Assembly (NCBI GenBank): GCA_026119935.1
Contig: JALRMH010000013.1
Coordinates: 496,001-560,000 of the forward strand
From: Endothia cerciana
Taxonomy: Eukaryota; Ascomycota; Sordariomycetes; Diaporthales; Cryphonectriaceae
Length of the DNA stretch: 64,000 nucleotides
Direction: 5' to 3'
Shown here in pieces: positions 34,280-44,056 of the stretch. Numbering within the stretch: position 1 is the stretch's first letter; the number at the start of each line of letters is the position of its first letter. The position numbers were made by a program, and so were the translations under genes. The notes beneath the pieces were generated by a model that did no database searches, had not been told where the DNA came from, and saw only the letters and a program-made list of their open reading frames with translations.

Positions 34280-35110
34280 GGCAGGCTGACCCTGCACTGA
34301 CGACGACAATGGGCAACCACTGCCAGCTGCCTTTCGCTGAGCCTCGCCTCTTCCGACTGCTTGACCATTTCGACCCACAATCAAGACGCGGCGCCCTTCT
34401 CGTGCTGCGGCTTATCCCTACCCACCCGCACGAACACGTCCTAGAAAGCCCCTCCTACTTTATCCGCGCCCAGCTGGAGGCCGTCGCGAAAGACGCCGTC
34501 GCATAGGATGGCGGAGACTGCGCCCTGGCAGACCTCGCTTCTAAGATCAGGCCACGGGTGCCAGGCGACAATAATAATGCTCGAGGCCGAGGCTGCGCAG
34601 CAACAGGTCAAGGCCAGAAGGTCTCCCGGCTGTCAGTGCTACTTCCACGGCGCGCCGATGCCGCAATTCGTCATGGAGATCTGCTACAACCGAACAGCTG
34701 ACGTCGCTGCAAAGCCCTGCCAGAGAATACTGCGAAGGCAGCGGCGGGGACATCAGGACTGTCCTCACTAGCAGTGTCGCCAGCGGCGCTATCCAGCTCT
34801 TTCTGGCAGACTTCATTCCCAGTCACATTCTCGAGCAGCTCAACAACGGCCTTTGCCAGCAAGCCCAGCGGCTATGTCAATATGCAGAGGCCGAAGAATA
34901 ACAGGCATCAATAGACAATACGGAGCAGAAGGCTCTGGGGCAGGCCCGCCACAATGACCAACAATCGTCCAGGAAGCGGAAGTCAGCGCAACGGGCTGAT
35001 GATGATGACGATGGTGGTCATGATGATATCAGCAACGAAAAGACGGCAGTGCTTCAAGCAACACCGACAAAGAACGCGGACGTGCCTCGTCCCGCTTTGA
35101 GAGGCGCGGC
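34280..35110 (+). pseudogene. Relic of a lineage-specific fungal gene of unknown function
   Basis: Consecutive pieces in shifting frames: LPFAEPRLFRLLDHFDPQSR and ESPSYFIRAQLEAVAKDAVA (to a TAG at 34504), QCYFHGAPMPQFVMEICYNR near 34645, then REYCEGSGGDIRTVLTSSVA and ADFIPSHILEQLNNG near 34720-34860, and a charged tail to about 35110. I recall this order from an expanded, unnamed family of Sordariomycete proteins that may have a nuclease-like fold, but I cannot place it in a named domain. At least two frame breaks and stops make it a pseudogene. The APH fragment just upstream lies on the opposite strand. Confidence 0.45.
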
Positions 35111-35521
35111 CGCACGACGTGACAACCCAAGTTCAGGTGGCAGAGGGTCCGGACAGCCTTAGCGTGACGGCGTAGAAAAGAAGACACAACAGAAGCCCGA
35201 GGGCTAGGACAATCAGCAATGCGACAGTGCCTATGATCCGAACAGAGAACGGAGAAGAGAAGTTGATTCTCAGGTCTAGGTTTTGAAAACGGGGCGTGGA
35301 GGGTACCCTTTTATTAGGAGGGGTGGGGTGTCTCACGATCCACACCTTGTCAGGCTATGTCACCACCCACCACAACATCAACTCCACTCGTAAACCCACG
35401 CCCTAACAATTTCTTCACATGTGAATACATATCGCCTAACGCTACCCAACAGTTGAGAACCTGAAAGCCTGGAAATGCCTATCGCTAGCTAATGAGAAGA
35501 TAGAAGACCGGCCTGTTGAAA
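35111..35521. other. Intergenic, no gene seen
   Basis: Only a short unsupported minus-strand frame with one hydrophobic segment (about 35133-35345). Confidence 0.4.
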
Positions 35522-36817
35522 TCATCGTCTAGGGGTCGAGTAAGGGATCGTCGGACTGCCGCTGTTGCATGAAGTGGCTTGATCATGGTTATGGGGTTGA
35601 CGATTTATCGCGTCGTTATCTCTGGATGGATCGACCTGTTCCTTGTCTGCCAAGTCCAGTTGAGAGATGATTGGAGATGTAGGCTGGATTGTCTGCGTCG
35701 GTGGTGGATGACGATGGGAGTCGTGCGAGAGTTCATCTTCAGACGAGGTTCCCGCCCCGATAGAAGACTCAGCAGCCTTCGCACCTGTCAAGCGGTTGAT
35801 CTTTGGTCTCTGGGAGGACGGTGTAGAGCGTTCTCCCCATCCGAGACGAGTTTTATCCATGCCATCTGAAGTGGCTGTCCTTGGGCTTATCTGGGACACC
35901 GAGAGATCGAAGTGGCGAGCTTTTGGCGAGCCAGGTGCAAATCTAGGGCGTCGAGCCACGTGTTCGGATTCTGTATTCGAGATTACATTGGAGCGCTTGG
36001 AGGGGAAGGGACGAGGTATGGCGGCATATTGTTTTGCCCGTTCCTTGAAGGTATTGATCTTAGCTTCGTCGAGACCTAGAATCTCCTCGAGCGATTCAAC
36101 CGCTCTACAGGGATCATATCTGAGGGGCCGCGTGTCGGGTTCGTTATCGTCAGAGCTTAGGTCTGAGGTAGGCGCGTCGAGGTAGTTCGTCAGGTCGTGA
36201 AAGGTGATGAGGTAGAGCAGCATGTCCTGCTGCTTAGCGGTCCGAGGAGACCTGAGAGCGTAGAACTCATTTGCATTGAGTGGATAGAGATCCAGATTCG
36301 GTTCGACAAGGCCACGGCCGGGTATGAAGGCAACGATCGGAGTGATGCGCTGTAGGGGAGTCTTGATGTTGGAGTTTCGAGAGAACGCAGCGGATTGACG
36401 GACTTGAACAGTAAGTTGGTCGAGTAAGAGCTTTTGCTGGTCGAAACGCGCATCAACCGAAGCGAATTGACGCCTGACATCCTCCTTGAACTCCCTGACA
36501 TCCTCCTTGAACTCCCTGACATCCTCCTTGAACTCCCTGAGTTCCTCCTTCACACCGTTGATTGTATGTTGAAGTTCGTGCTTGACGCCATAGATTGTCT
36601 CTTGAAGTTCATGCTTAACGCCTTCGACTTCCTGGTGAAGTTCGTGCTTGACGTCATCGATTGTGTCTTGAAGTTCATGCTTGACGCCGTCGATCTTGTG
36701 GTGAAGGCCGCTGAACTCGCGTCCCAAGTCATCGTCCTGAGAGTGGCGCAGCTTGGTATACTCATCCGTGGTGAGATAAGGGCGAGCAAGAGAGCGAGAG
36801 GGGCTGATAGCGGCCAT
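35522..36817 (-). CDS. Coiled-coil protein with 11- and 7-residue repeats, function unknown
   Basis: A single exon of 431 residues from the ATG at 36817 (an upstream in-frame ATG at 36874 would add 19 residues). After a 43-residue head come hendecad repeats of the type GVKHELQETIY starting at residues 44, 55, 66, 77 and 88, then three exact heptads REFKEDV (94-114), together a long parallel coiled coil to about 150. A globular-looking block follows (PGRGLVEPNLDLYPLNANEF, then AKQQDMLLYLITFHDLTNYL, about 180-235), then a disordered Ser/Pro/Arg-rich tail. I recognise the architecture from other Sordariomycete hypothetical proteins but know no function. The frame is uninterrupted despite relics on both sides, which supports a live gene. 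Confidence 0.65.
   Translation of the reverse strand: MAAISPSRSLARPYLTTDEYTKLRHSQDDDLGREFSGLHHKIDGVKHELQDTIDDVKHELHQEVEGVKHELQETIYGVKHELQHTINGVKEELREFKEDVREFKEDVREFKEDVRRQFASVDARFDQQKLLLDQLTVQVRQSAAFSRNSNIKTPLQRITPIVAFIPGRGLVEPNLDLYPLNANEFYALRSPRTAKQQDMLLYLITFHDLTNYLDAPTSDLSSDDNEPDTRPLRYDPCRAVESLEEILGLDEAKINTFKERAKQYAAIPRPFPSKRSNVISNTESEHVARRPRFAPGSPKARHFDLSVSQISPRTATSDGMDKTRLGWGERSTPSSQRPKINRLTGAKAAESSIGAGTSSEDELSHDSHRHPPPTQTIQPTSPIISQLDLADKEQVDPSRDNDAINRQPHNHDQATSCNSGSPTIPYSTPRR
36480..36690 (-). repeat. Coding minisatellite: 33-bp (11 aa) and 21-bp (7 aa) units
   Basis: On the minus strand the coiled coil is encoded by about five diverged 33-bp units followed by three near-identical 21-bp units, so copy number could vary without losing the frame. 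Confidence 0.85.
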
Positions 36818-37083
36818 GATTAGACAGATGATGGGATGGCTGGCTATCGATCGATGGGGATGGATGATGATCATGACAATGCAGATGATGATGGATGATG
36901 ATGATGATGGGTGGAGAAATTAGATGGAACACGAGGCGATGCGCGGGTATTAAACTCGGCAGATGGAACAGGAACAACGGGCACCGAACCGCAACACCCC
37001 AGTAACCTCTTATGTAAGAAAACGAATGACTAACGGGGGTCACGTGAAGGACCAGGGATCAACAACAACAACAACAACAACAA

Positions 37084-37129
37084 AGTCAAAGCCCCCCCTT
37101 GTTAGCACCCCTGAACGGCCACACCGCCA
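37084..37129 (+). repeat. Left terminal inverted repeat
   Basis: About 46 bp, matching the reverse complement of 38702-38764 apart from the 17-bp duplication there and a T/G difference (TTGTTAGC versus TTGTTGGC). Confidence 0.85.
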
Positions 37130-37258
37130 ACCTATATATACATTGTTTTATATATATTTCTCTTCCTATTCACCTACTACGATACAGTCCTCCTCGTTAG
37201 TAGGTAACTCGACATCGCTCTCTTCATCCTGACTATCAGCGTTCCTATTGACTGTATT

Positions 37259-38622
37259 TTAAGCCCTCTGTATATCTTCAATATCTGCAAACCTCGAATT
37301 CGGGCTTGTATCCACCTTTCTTCTTTTAGTTGGCCTTCTGGCCTCAGCCTGCCTTTCTAGTGCCTTATTCTTCTCTAGGGCCCTTGCTAGTTCGATATCC
37401 CTCTCGTTGAATGCTTTTTGTATCTTTCTAAAGAGTATCCGTTGCATTGGGGCTGATGAAAGTTGATGCCGATTCTTCTGTAGCTGGTGGTATAGATCTT
37501 TAGCCTTGCGAGGAGTTGAAAAGATGGCTGGTGGGCTTGAGGAGGCTTTCTGGGTAAGCTGAGGTGTTGTTGATGCTATTGAACTTGAATTTGCCCTAGT
37601 CTGAATATACTGAGGAGTATTTTCAAGGAGAAGAGGGCTTAGGAGTAGCTTAGAGGGTCTGATAGGCTATAAACCAGAAGCTTTCCACCCTGACTTGATA
37701 ATCTGGCTAGAGAGACCTTCTAAACAAGCCTTGCGATAGTTTTCGAGGAATAAACGCTTCCCTAGCACTGTTGAATCCCCCTACTAGCTTATATAACTGA
37801 TTTTTCGTCTATATACCCTCTTAAGAGATAAGAAGACCTCTAGATCAAGGGGTTAAAGCATATAAGAGGTATAAGGAGAGAGGTAAATTAATAGGATGTT
37901 GTGGATGTGAACTGCTAGCCTTTAAAAGAGTCTAAGAGGAGAGGAAACTACTGTTGTTGAACTGTTTTCCCTTTGAAAATCACTAGAGGAACGAGATAGG
38001 CACCTGTAGCAGAGATACACTCGAGGAAAGAGGTCCAGGACCTCGACCCAGGCTCTTTTCGATGGATTAAACGTAAAGAAGAGCCACCGAGGACTAATCT
38101 ATTCTCTCCTTAGCCCTTAACTATCCCAGCCTCATCTATATTCCATCGATTAGCTGGCTTGATGGCTTGAACTTGAGGAAGATCAAAAAGACGAAACTAA
38201 GGCCGTATTACCTCTGTTGTAGCTCTATTAATTCGTTCAGAGGCAATCCGTCGATTCTTTCGAACGTATATCTCTGGATTTCTCTTCAAAAAGCCCTCAG
38301 TCCACCTCTTTCCTAGCTCTTGAGGGTCTTTCTGGACCTCGAGGATCCTCTGAGCAAAGTGCTTGAGTTCGGAGTGGCTAGGTGGGAGCCCTAGGCTTTC
38401 CTGGATGAGGATCTATTCAGCCAACTTCTTTTCCTGAGTAAAAGAGAGCCTTTGCTGGTGTTGATAGGCTGTTTGATGCGATTCTCTTCCTGCCAGACGT
38501 TGTTGAAGAGTAGACCTTGGAATGCCGTACTTGCGTGAGACCTGTTTCTGTGACAAGCCCTTCCCGATAGCCTCGATGGCCTGGGCAAGCTTAAATTCGG
38601 TATATGGCTTCTTTTTAGGCAT
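37259..38622 (-). pseudogene. Fot1/pogo transposase with many stop codons
   Basis: The ATG at 38622 opens KPYTEFKLAQAIEAIGKGLS and SRKYGIPRSTLQQRLAGRES (psq-type helix-turn-helix), then SHSELKHFAQRILEVQKDPQ and RWTEGFLKRNPEIYVRKNRR (CENP-B-type helix-turn-helix), then an RWNIDEAGI stretch where the first DDE-superfamily acidic residue belongs. Beyond this the frame is cut by numerous TAA/TAG codons, many at sites consistent with CAA/CAG-to-TAA/TAG change. A basic C-terminus (RRKVDTSPNSRFADIEDIQR) ends at 37259. The pattern suggests repeat-induced point mutation of a once complete transposase of about 450 residues. Confidence 0.75.
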
Positions 38623-38701
38623 ATCAAAGTCCTGTGAAAAGATGAAGTTATCTGAATAAGAATTGGTTGAGAAAAGTTGATAAAAGTAGAGGTGGTGGAA
38701 G

Positions 38702-38764
38702 TGGCGGTGTGGCCGTTCAGGGGTGCCAACAAGGGGGGGGTGCCAACAAGGGGGGGCTTTGACT
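38702..38764 (-). repeat. Right terminal inverted repeat with internal duplication
   Basis: The reverse complement of the left repeat. GTGCCAACAAGGGGGGG occurs twice in tandem, lengthening this end to about 63 bp. Confidence 0.85.
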
Positions 38765-38909
38765 AACAACAACCCATCCAAATTATACTGAATCACTTAC
38801 CAGAACTCTGCGATTCCGATTTGACCTTTTGAGTTGGGTTGAACCTGAGTTGAGCTGTTTAGGTCGAGGAATCTAAGTCGGTGGCTTCGCTGCTGTGGAG
38901 CACCGTACC

Positions 38910-39991
38910 TCACCACCAATCCAATCCAGATAGATGATCATCATGATGAAGTCCTCGAGACGAGAACAGCCAACGGTGCCGCCACCTTGATCGCCCAGAA
39001 CCCGCGCCAGGGAGTATCAGCCTGAAAATACCACCGGCGCGAGCCTCAGTGGAAGGGCACGGCGACAGGATAGAGGACTGAACTAACTCGTCAAGCAACG
39101 TCCCCGTCTCGAGGATCACCTCCCCAGCGCCTGTCTCATAGACAACAACCCGCCAGGTGCACACGCGGGCGTCGCAGGACTGTCCCTCCAGGTCCTTCCT
39201 GGAGGGGCACTTGATCACGATCACCATGCGTACGGAACCCCGCTTACCGGCTCTCCACTGGCCCAGGAGCCAGGAGCCGGCCTCCTCCACCACCTTCTGC
39301 CATTCCTGCGAGCGGGCTGACAGGATGAACGGTCGTGGGGAGACAGGGCCCACCGCTGGCAACCCAGCAGCTATCGGGCTCCCGGCGCAGCTTGGGGGTG
39401 AGCCGGAACCTTGTGGCACCACCTGGCCTGAGCCCCTCCCGGTAGCTTCGGACACGTGGATCGCATGTGCTCCGGCGGGGGAGCTGGTTGCGTCTCTCCT
39501 CGATTACCTGAGACAGCCAGAGGTGTGGCTGCTCGTGGGTGAGATCGGGCCTCTTGACAGTCAGAGAGTGCTTGGCGTAATCACGGCTATATCTAGAAAG
39601 GAAGTGGGAAGTGTTAGCGGAGGGGTGGTAGGGTGCAGGGCAGGATACGGCAGGACAGGCACCCAAAAAAAAAACCAGGGGGGTTTTTTGTGGCGGGACC
39701 GGCGTTTGCGTACCTGCATTTATCGTCGTTGGAAGCAAGAAAGTCCTGTGCTGCGTCGGAGTGGGCTTGGGACAGCTGGTATCCAGAGAAGGCCTGTCCG
39801 TCTGAGGATGTGTCAAGAAACATGGAGTACATTGCATGCAGGGCATCGCCGCCGTACTTGCTGTCCACCACATCGGCTACAGGACTGGCACTTGGATCTG
39901 CGCCGGCACTGCTGGTACTGGTGTCGGTAGAACCAGCAGTGGCAGTAGGTGAAGATGGGCGGTTTGTCTTGTCATCTGAAAGAGGGGCCAT
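38910..39991 (-). pseudogene. Frameshifted paralogue of the 45-kb family gene
   Basis: Exon 1 is complement of 39714-39991 (93 codons, Ser/Thr-rich head, ending NDDKC), a phase-2 intron spans 39593-39713 (GTACGC donor, CTAG acceptor), and exon 2 begins at 39592 with YSRDYAKHSLTVKRPDL and LWLSQVIEE. The gene at 45138-46560 has the same intron at the same codon (RDKC/R) followed by YSYTAAEKKLTIK and KWLVDHFEQ. About 100 bp into exon 2 the similarity moves to another frame, near 39500, and continues as VRMVIVIKCPSRKDLEG, matching VRMVIVIKLPSFTDETEG in the paralogue. That needs a one-base shift or an unseen intron. I favour a pseudogene, but an unusual splice is possible. Confidence 0.5.
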
Positions 39992-40689
39992 CTTGTGCTG
40001 ATGGCGGATGTGGTGTGTTGTGGTGTGGTGTGGTGGTGGGGGCTTCCACGAAACAACCACGGGTGGTTGTTATTGGCGGCGCAGCAGTGAGAAACAAAAC
40101 GAGATTCGAAATGATGATGTACATACAGTACGGCGCCGCTGATAAGATACAGTAAACACCCGGGTTGCAGGTGCATCTCACGGATCTGGTCAACTGGCTT
40201 GCACTTTGACTTTGGGCGCGCCCCCTCCCCGCCCGTTGTGGCTGCCTTCGTGCTGGACCAAGCTTTGACAGCCACTGTCAGGAAGAACAAGGAGAATGGC
40301 AACCCCTTGGCCTCTGCTCCCCTCCCTCCCCCCAGCGGCCGGTCAAGGAGATGCCGGGCCCCCAGGGAAGGCTGAGCTCAGAATATGACCATTGCACGCG
40401 GTGCAGGCACAGGCGTGGGCTTGGCCGCGGGCCGTCGTGGGCGTGGATGAGGCGACCGCATCGGCGGCGAGCGAGATAAAAGAGACAAACTAACATTACC
40501 GCAGAAGAAGAGGGCCCGGCTCTGAGCATGATAGCAGGCTTGCATAGCAGCACCCTTATGAATTCGTCTCTAAGCCTACTAGCTCACCTAGGCTGTATCA
40601 ACGCCCACCGCAGCACCAATCTCTCACCCACGACATCTATGCATCTTCAGATCTCGCTAGCGGCCACGACTGAACAGCCCCTCGTCCTT
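39992..40689. other. Intergenic between the 39-kb gene and the CK1-like gene
   Basis: No gene recognised. Short GT-rich tract (TGGTGTG units, about 40008-40045). Confidence 0.5.
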
Positions 40690-41798
40690 CTAACGTGCTG
40701 CACCGGTCGCCCCGTCAGCCACGTGGTCCTGTCCCTCGGCTGTGCCATGGACCTCGTGGAATCTCTTGACAGTCCAGTCAAATACGTTGTCATATTTGAA
40801 CCCCTTTGACCTGAAGACACGGCGGAAAAGCCGGCGGAGATGTTCGTAGTCGGGCTTGGCACTGAAAGATAGCCTCATTGTGTACTTCATGTACTCGGCG
40901 AAGGCATCGGGGAGGTCCCCACACAGCTCCTCGGCCGACAGGCCTACCTTCTTGTCCTCGATCAGCCTGTATTTATTGTCACGCCTCGCCACCCCCAGAT
41001 TCTGCCACGGCAGGGAACCCCGAGCGAAATACACAAGGACGTAACCAAGAGTCTCCAGGTCATCGCCCCAAGACACCTCTGTGTTGAACGTTAGCCAGGC
41101 CAAGCGAAGATAGCTCAGACAAGTTACCTACCCATCCCACGATGACTATTGATGCTCGCATACCGAGATGTGCCGCAAAGCCCAGCACCCTGATATTCGC
41201 TTTGCGGCTCATCAGCACACTGCTCCTTAGCCAAGCCGAAGTCGATTGTGTACAGCGTGTTCCCCTGCTTGCCAACCCCCAACAAAAGGTTGTCCGGCTT
41301 GATGTCGCGATGGATGAAGCCTTTGGAATGGATGTACTGGATCCGGGAGATGGCCTGGTCGGCGATGAGAAGGGTGGTCTTGAGCGAGAACTCTCGGCCG
41401 CAGTAGTTGAACAGATCCTCGAGCGATGGGCCGAGAAGCCCTTGGACGAGAACGTAGAATTCACCCTCGGGCCCGCACCACAGGATATGTGGTATCCCCA
41501 CTCCGCCAGCCAGCTCTCGGTACGTGTCTCTCTCGTGTCGGATGAACCGGCCAGCCTCGTCTGCCCGTGAGAGCTTCATCGCCACCTCCTCGCCCGTCTG
41601 GAGGTCGGTCCCTGCCTAGGGTAAGTCACGGTTCGGAGAGAGGATGGACGGGTAGCGTACCAGAGTAAACCATGCTGTATCCTCCTTGGCCGATCTTGCG
41701 ATCGACGCGGTACCTCTTGTTGACGGAAATGTCCTGCGAGGTACACATGTCGGTGAGCACAAGCGCAACATGCCGGACAGGGAAAGACATACCTTCAT
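40690..41798 (-). CDS. Casein kinase 1-like protein kinase
   Basis: Exons are complement of 41793-41798 (ATGAAG only), 41661-41733, 41132-41611 and 40690-41078, in frame, 315 residues; introns 53-59 bp. The kinase domain fills the protein: glycine loop GQGGYS (17-22), ATP lysine K39 in VAMK, GIPHILWCGPEGEFYVLVQG, LLGPSLEDLFNYC, catalytic HRDIKPDN (D129), DFG at 150-152, and the CK1-specific TSRYASINSH in place of the usual APE region, then LETLGYVLVYFARGSLPWQN. All catalytic residues are present. It is more diverged than housekeeping CK1 (the loop lacks GSGSFG) and has no C-terminal extension, suggesting a duplicated accessory kinase. It is divergent from the DUF7924-like gene. The six-base first exon is unusual, though its splice sites are good. 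Confidence 0.82.
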
Positions 41799-42397
41799 CT
41801 TGAACGTCTCACCTATCTGAGCATCCCTCGTCGAAGAGAAGGCTGAATCTGGTCCAGAAACCGACGTGACAGGGCTTGTTTCTAGACTTATCGAAGAAGT
41901 AGGAGGGCTCGTGGCAGGAAAACGCCCAAGGACAAATCGGCACTATGGAGGAGCTCCACAGAACCTGACCAGGCTGCGCAAGATTACCCACACAAAATAG
42001 AGCGCCCAAGGACAAAGCGGTAATATGGTAGGAACGGCCCCACTGTCTCGTCGCCTTTTGCGTAGGGGCCGGTCATTCACGCGGCGCGGGATGGACAAAG
42101 GCCGCTCGTTCCATTGACCCAGAATAAGCGTAGGAAAACGGAGCGCTTTGATACCCTAGTCCTCGCTATTTGCGGCATACATGTGTACAAGCCAGATTGG
42201 GAGACCCAAATAGTCATCTGTGTCTCTACCATCCTCATGCTCGAAAGGATGCTCGTTTCACCACCTAGAGCGATCCTACTGGTTGGATGAGCCACTCGAC
42301 ACTACACAGCTAGCCCAGGCGCAGCCAACAACCAGCCTTCTTATATATATATCAAGATCCCCTCCCTTTGAGTCAGAATCTGCGATTCTACTCCCTC
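41799..42397. promoter_or_regulatory. Divergent promoter region, CK1-like and DUF7924-like genes
   Basis: 599 bp between start codons. TTATATATATATC at 42341-42353 is a good TATA element about 45-57 bp before the plus-strand ATG. No other gene seen. Confidence 0.5.
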
Positions 42398-44056
42398 ATG
42401 GCAGGACTACAGGACCAACACGAGGACGAGGCCTTGCAAGACGACCGTCCCAGCCAGGCTCCTGGGAGAGATGAGTCCCCACGAAGCGAGCACCCAGCCA
42501 GGACACCAGAGCGAAACCGGGCGACAGGCGGCTATCACGGTTCCGGGAACGACCCGTCCGAGTTTTGGGACAGTCTCTGGAAGGCTACGCTTACCCGCGG
42601 GTCCCTGGAAGAACTCGACAGACGGAACCGCGAAGAGCCTGCCTTTCCTTCCCCTCCATCGCCGCCGGCAGGGCATCCCAGAAACCTCGCTCGATTTGCA
42701 CGCCACGGCGGGCCAGACCTGCGTGACCTCCGAGGGTGTCCCGCTCCTGCGGCGAGGAATCATCGATCCACCAGCAGCATGAGCCTCCCACCCCAGAGCC
42801 GGGCAACCAAGCTTACCTATGAAGCAACTAGTACAAGGTCGAGGACATCCAGGGTCGGGGGGGCAATCTCAACTTACAATCCTGGATCCCAACAGCTTCT
42901 GATCGATCATGGCATCTACACAACTTGGGGGTCCCAAAGGCAAGACCTGGAGGATGTCAATGCAGCACTGGCGGTTCCGAGGCCATCACTCTCGCTGTCT
43001 CGCTTTCCGCATAGCGCATTTGAGGCCTTCCAAGAGACCAATGCTCAGGCCTATGACGAAGCTTATATAACACTTCGTGTAATCCCAACCATTATCGGCA
43101 CATATCAAGCCAACGATCTTGTGGCTATGGATACAGTATTTGGGCACCTCCAGCCGCTCATAGACAGAAATGCAACACCACCTAAACCAGATATCTATCA
43201 TGGTGCAGATCCTCAACAACTTGACCCAACCATCCGCCATGAACTCGGTCCTTACATTCTCCCCTCTACTGCAGTACATAAACCTATTGCGCCGAACTTC
43301 TTCCTGGAGGTTAGGGGGCCAGATGGATCTGCAGCAGTGATGCTGCGACAAGCACGGTATGATGGAGCGGTTGGAGCACGTGCTATGCATAGCCTACAGA
43401 ACTACGGCCAAGAGGAACCAGTCCACGACGGCAAGCCGTATACATTCAGCTCGACATATCATAGTGGGACAGGTACGCTCCATCTATTCGCCCACCACAC
43501 CACCGCGCCAGTAGCTCCAGGGGGACGGCCGGGGTATCATGTGGCGCAGCTGAAAGCTTTCGCTCTGACGAATGATCGGGAGACCTTCGTCGAAGGAGTG
43601 GCGGCATTTAGGAACGCGAGGGATTTGGCAAAGAAGTACCGAGACACCTTCATCCAGGCCGCGAACTCCAGATGCCAAAATGCTCACGAGAACTCCACTG
43701 CCCCTCTCTGCCGGCCACAGCAGTCTGTGAGTGTCATCTATCAAACCTCATCACACGATGATACGGCCTTTTTTTTCTTTCTTTCTTTCTTTCTTTTGGC
43801 TGATGGGTTTCACCAGCAGGGCCAACAAGGCTACGACCAGGAAGCTCAACCGTCCAATCCTGCCGCGCAACCGCCTCCAAGCTTCTCTACGAACCTCACA
43901 TCGGGCCCTCAGCCGGCTTCGAACTTGGCCGACAGCCTCGATAATCGCGGGGCAGGTTCCAAGCGCCCCAGGGACCACCAGAGCCCGCCATCGGATGGCC
44001 ATCGTTCAAAGAGGCAACGGGTGGAGACGACGGACACACAAGGGGATCAGCAGTAG
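42398..44056 (+). CDS. DUF7924-like fungal protein, function unknown
   Basis: Exons 42398-43726 and 43817-44056 give 522 residues. The 90-bp intron (GTGAGTG donor, CACCAG acceptor) has no stop, but translated it would yield a poly-Phe run, so splicing is preferred. The N-terminal 130 residues are disordered. The core has LTYEATSTRSRTSRVGGAIS, LIDHGIYTTWGSQRQDLEDV, then about residue 290 ELGPYILPSTAVHKPIAPNF and FLEVRGPDGSAAVMLRQARY with DGAVGARAMHSLQNYG. The C-terminus ends in a basic SKRPRDHQ/HRSKRQRV nuclear-localisation-like patch. This core matches, from memory, a family expanded in Sordariomycetes (DUF7924); its FLEVKGPDG signature recalls PD-(D/E)XK nuclease folds, which is inference. 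Intact and TATA-led. Confidence 0.72.
   Translation: MAGLQDQHEDEALQDDRPSQAPGRDESPRSEHPARTPERNRATGGYHGSGNDPSEFWDSLWKATLTRGSLEELDRRNREEPAFPSPPSPPAGHPRNLARFARHGGPDLRDLRGCPAPAARNHRSTSSMSLPPQSRATKLTYEATSTRSRTSRVGGAISTYNPGSQQLLIDHGIYTTWGSQRQDLEDVNAALAVPRPSLSLSRFPHSAFEAFQETNAQAYDEAYITLRVIPTIIGTYQANDLVAMDTVFGHLQPLIDRNATPPKPDIYHGADPQQLDPTIRHELGPYILPSTAVHKPIAPNFFLEVRGPDGSAAVMLRQARYDGAVGARAMHSLQNYGQEEPVHDGKPYTFSSTYHSGTGTLHLFAHHTTAPVAPGGRPGYHVAQLKAFALTNDRETFVEGVAAFRNARDLAKKYRDTFIQAANSRCQNAHENSTAPLCRPQQSVSVIYQTSSHDDTAFFFFLSFFLLADGFHQQGQQGYDQEAQPSNPAAQPPPSFSTNLTSGPQPASNLADSLDNRGAGSKRPRDHQSPPSDGHRSKRQRVETTDTQGDQQ

Larger units (their letters stand above)
37084..38764 (-). mobile_element. Fot1/pogo-like DNA transposon, degenerate
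   Basis: Terminal inverted repeats bound about 1.68 kb: left 37084-37129 starts AGTCAAAGCCCCCCCTTGTT, and right 38702-38764 is its inverse with one extra 17-bp internal duplication (GGCACCCCCCCCTTGTT). The AGTCAA start and following C-run resemble Fot1-family ends. A pogo-type transposase relic fills the inside on the minus strand. AAC repeats flank both ends, so a clean TA target duplication is not visible. The interior is much richer in A/T and TpA than neighbouring DNA. Confidence 0.8.
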
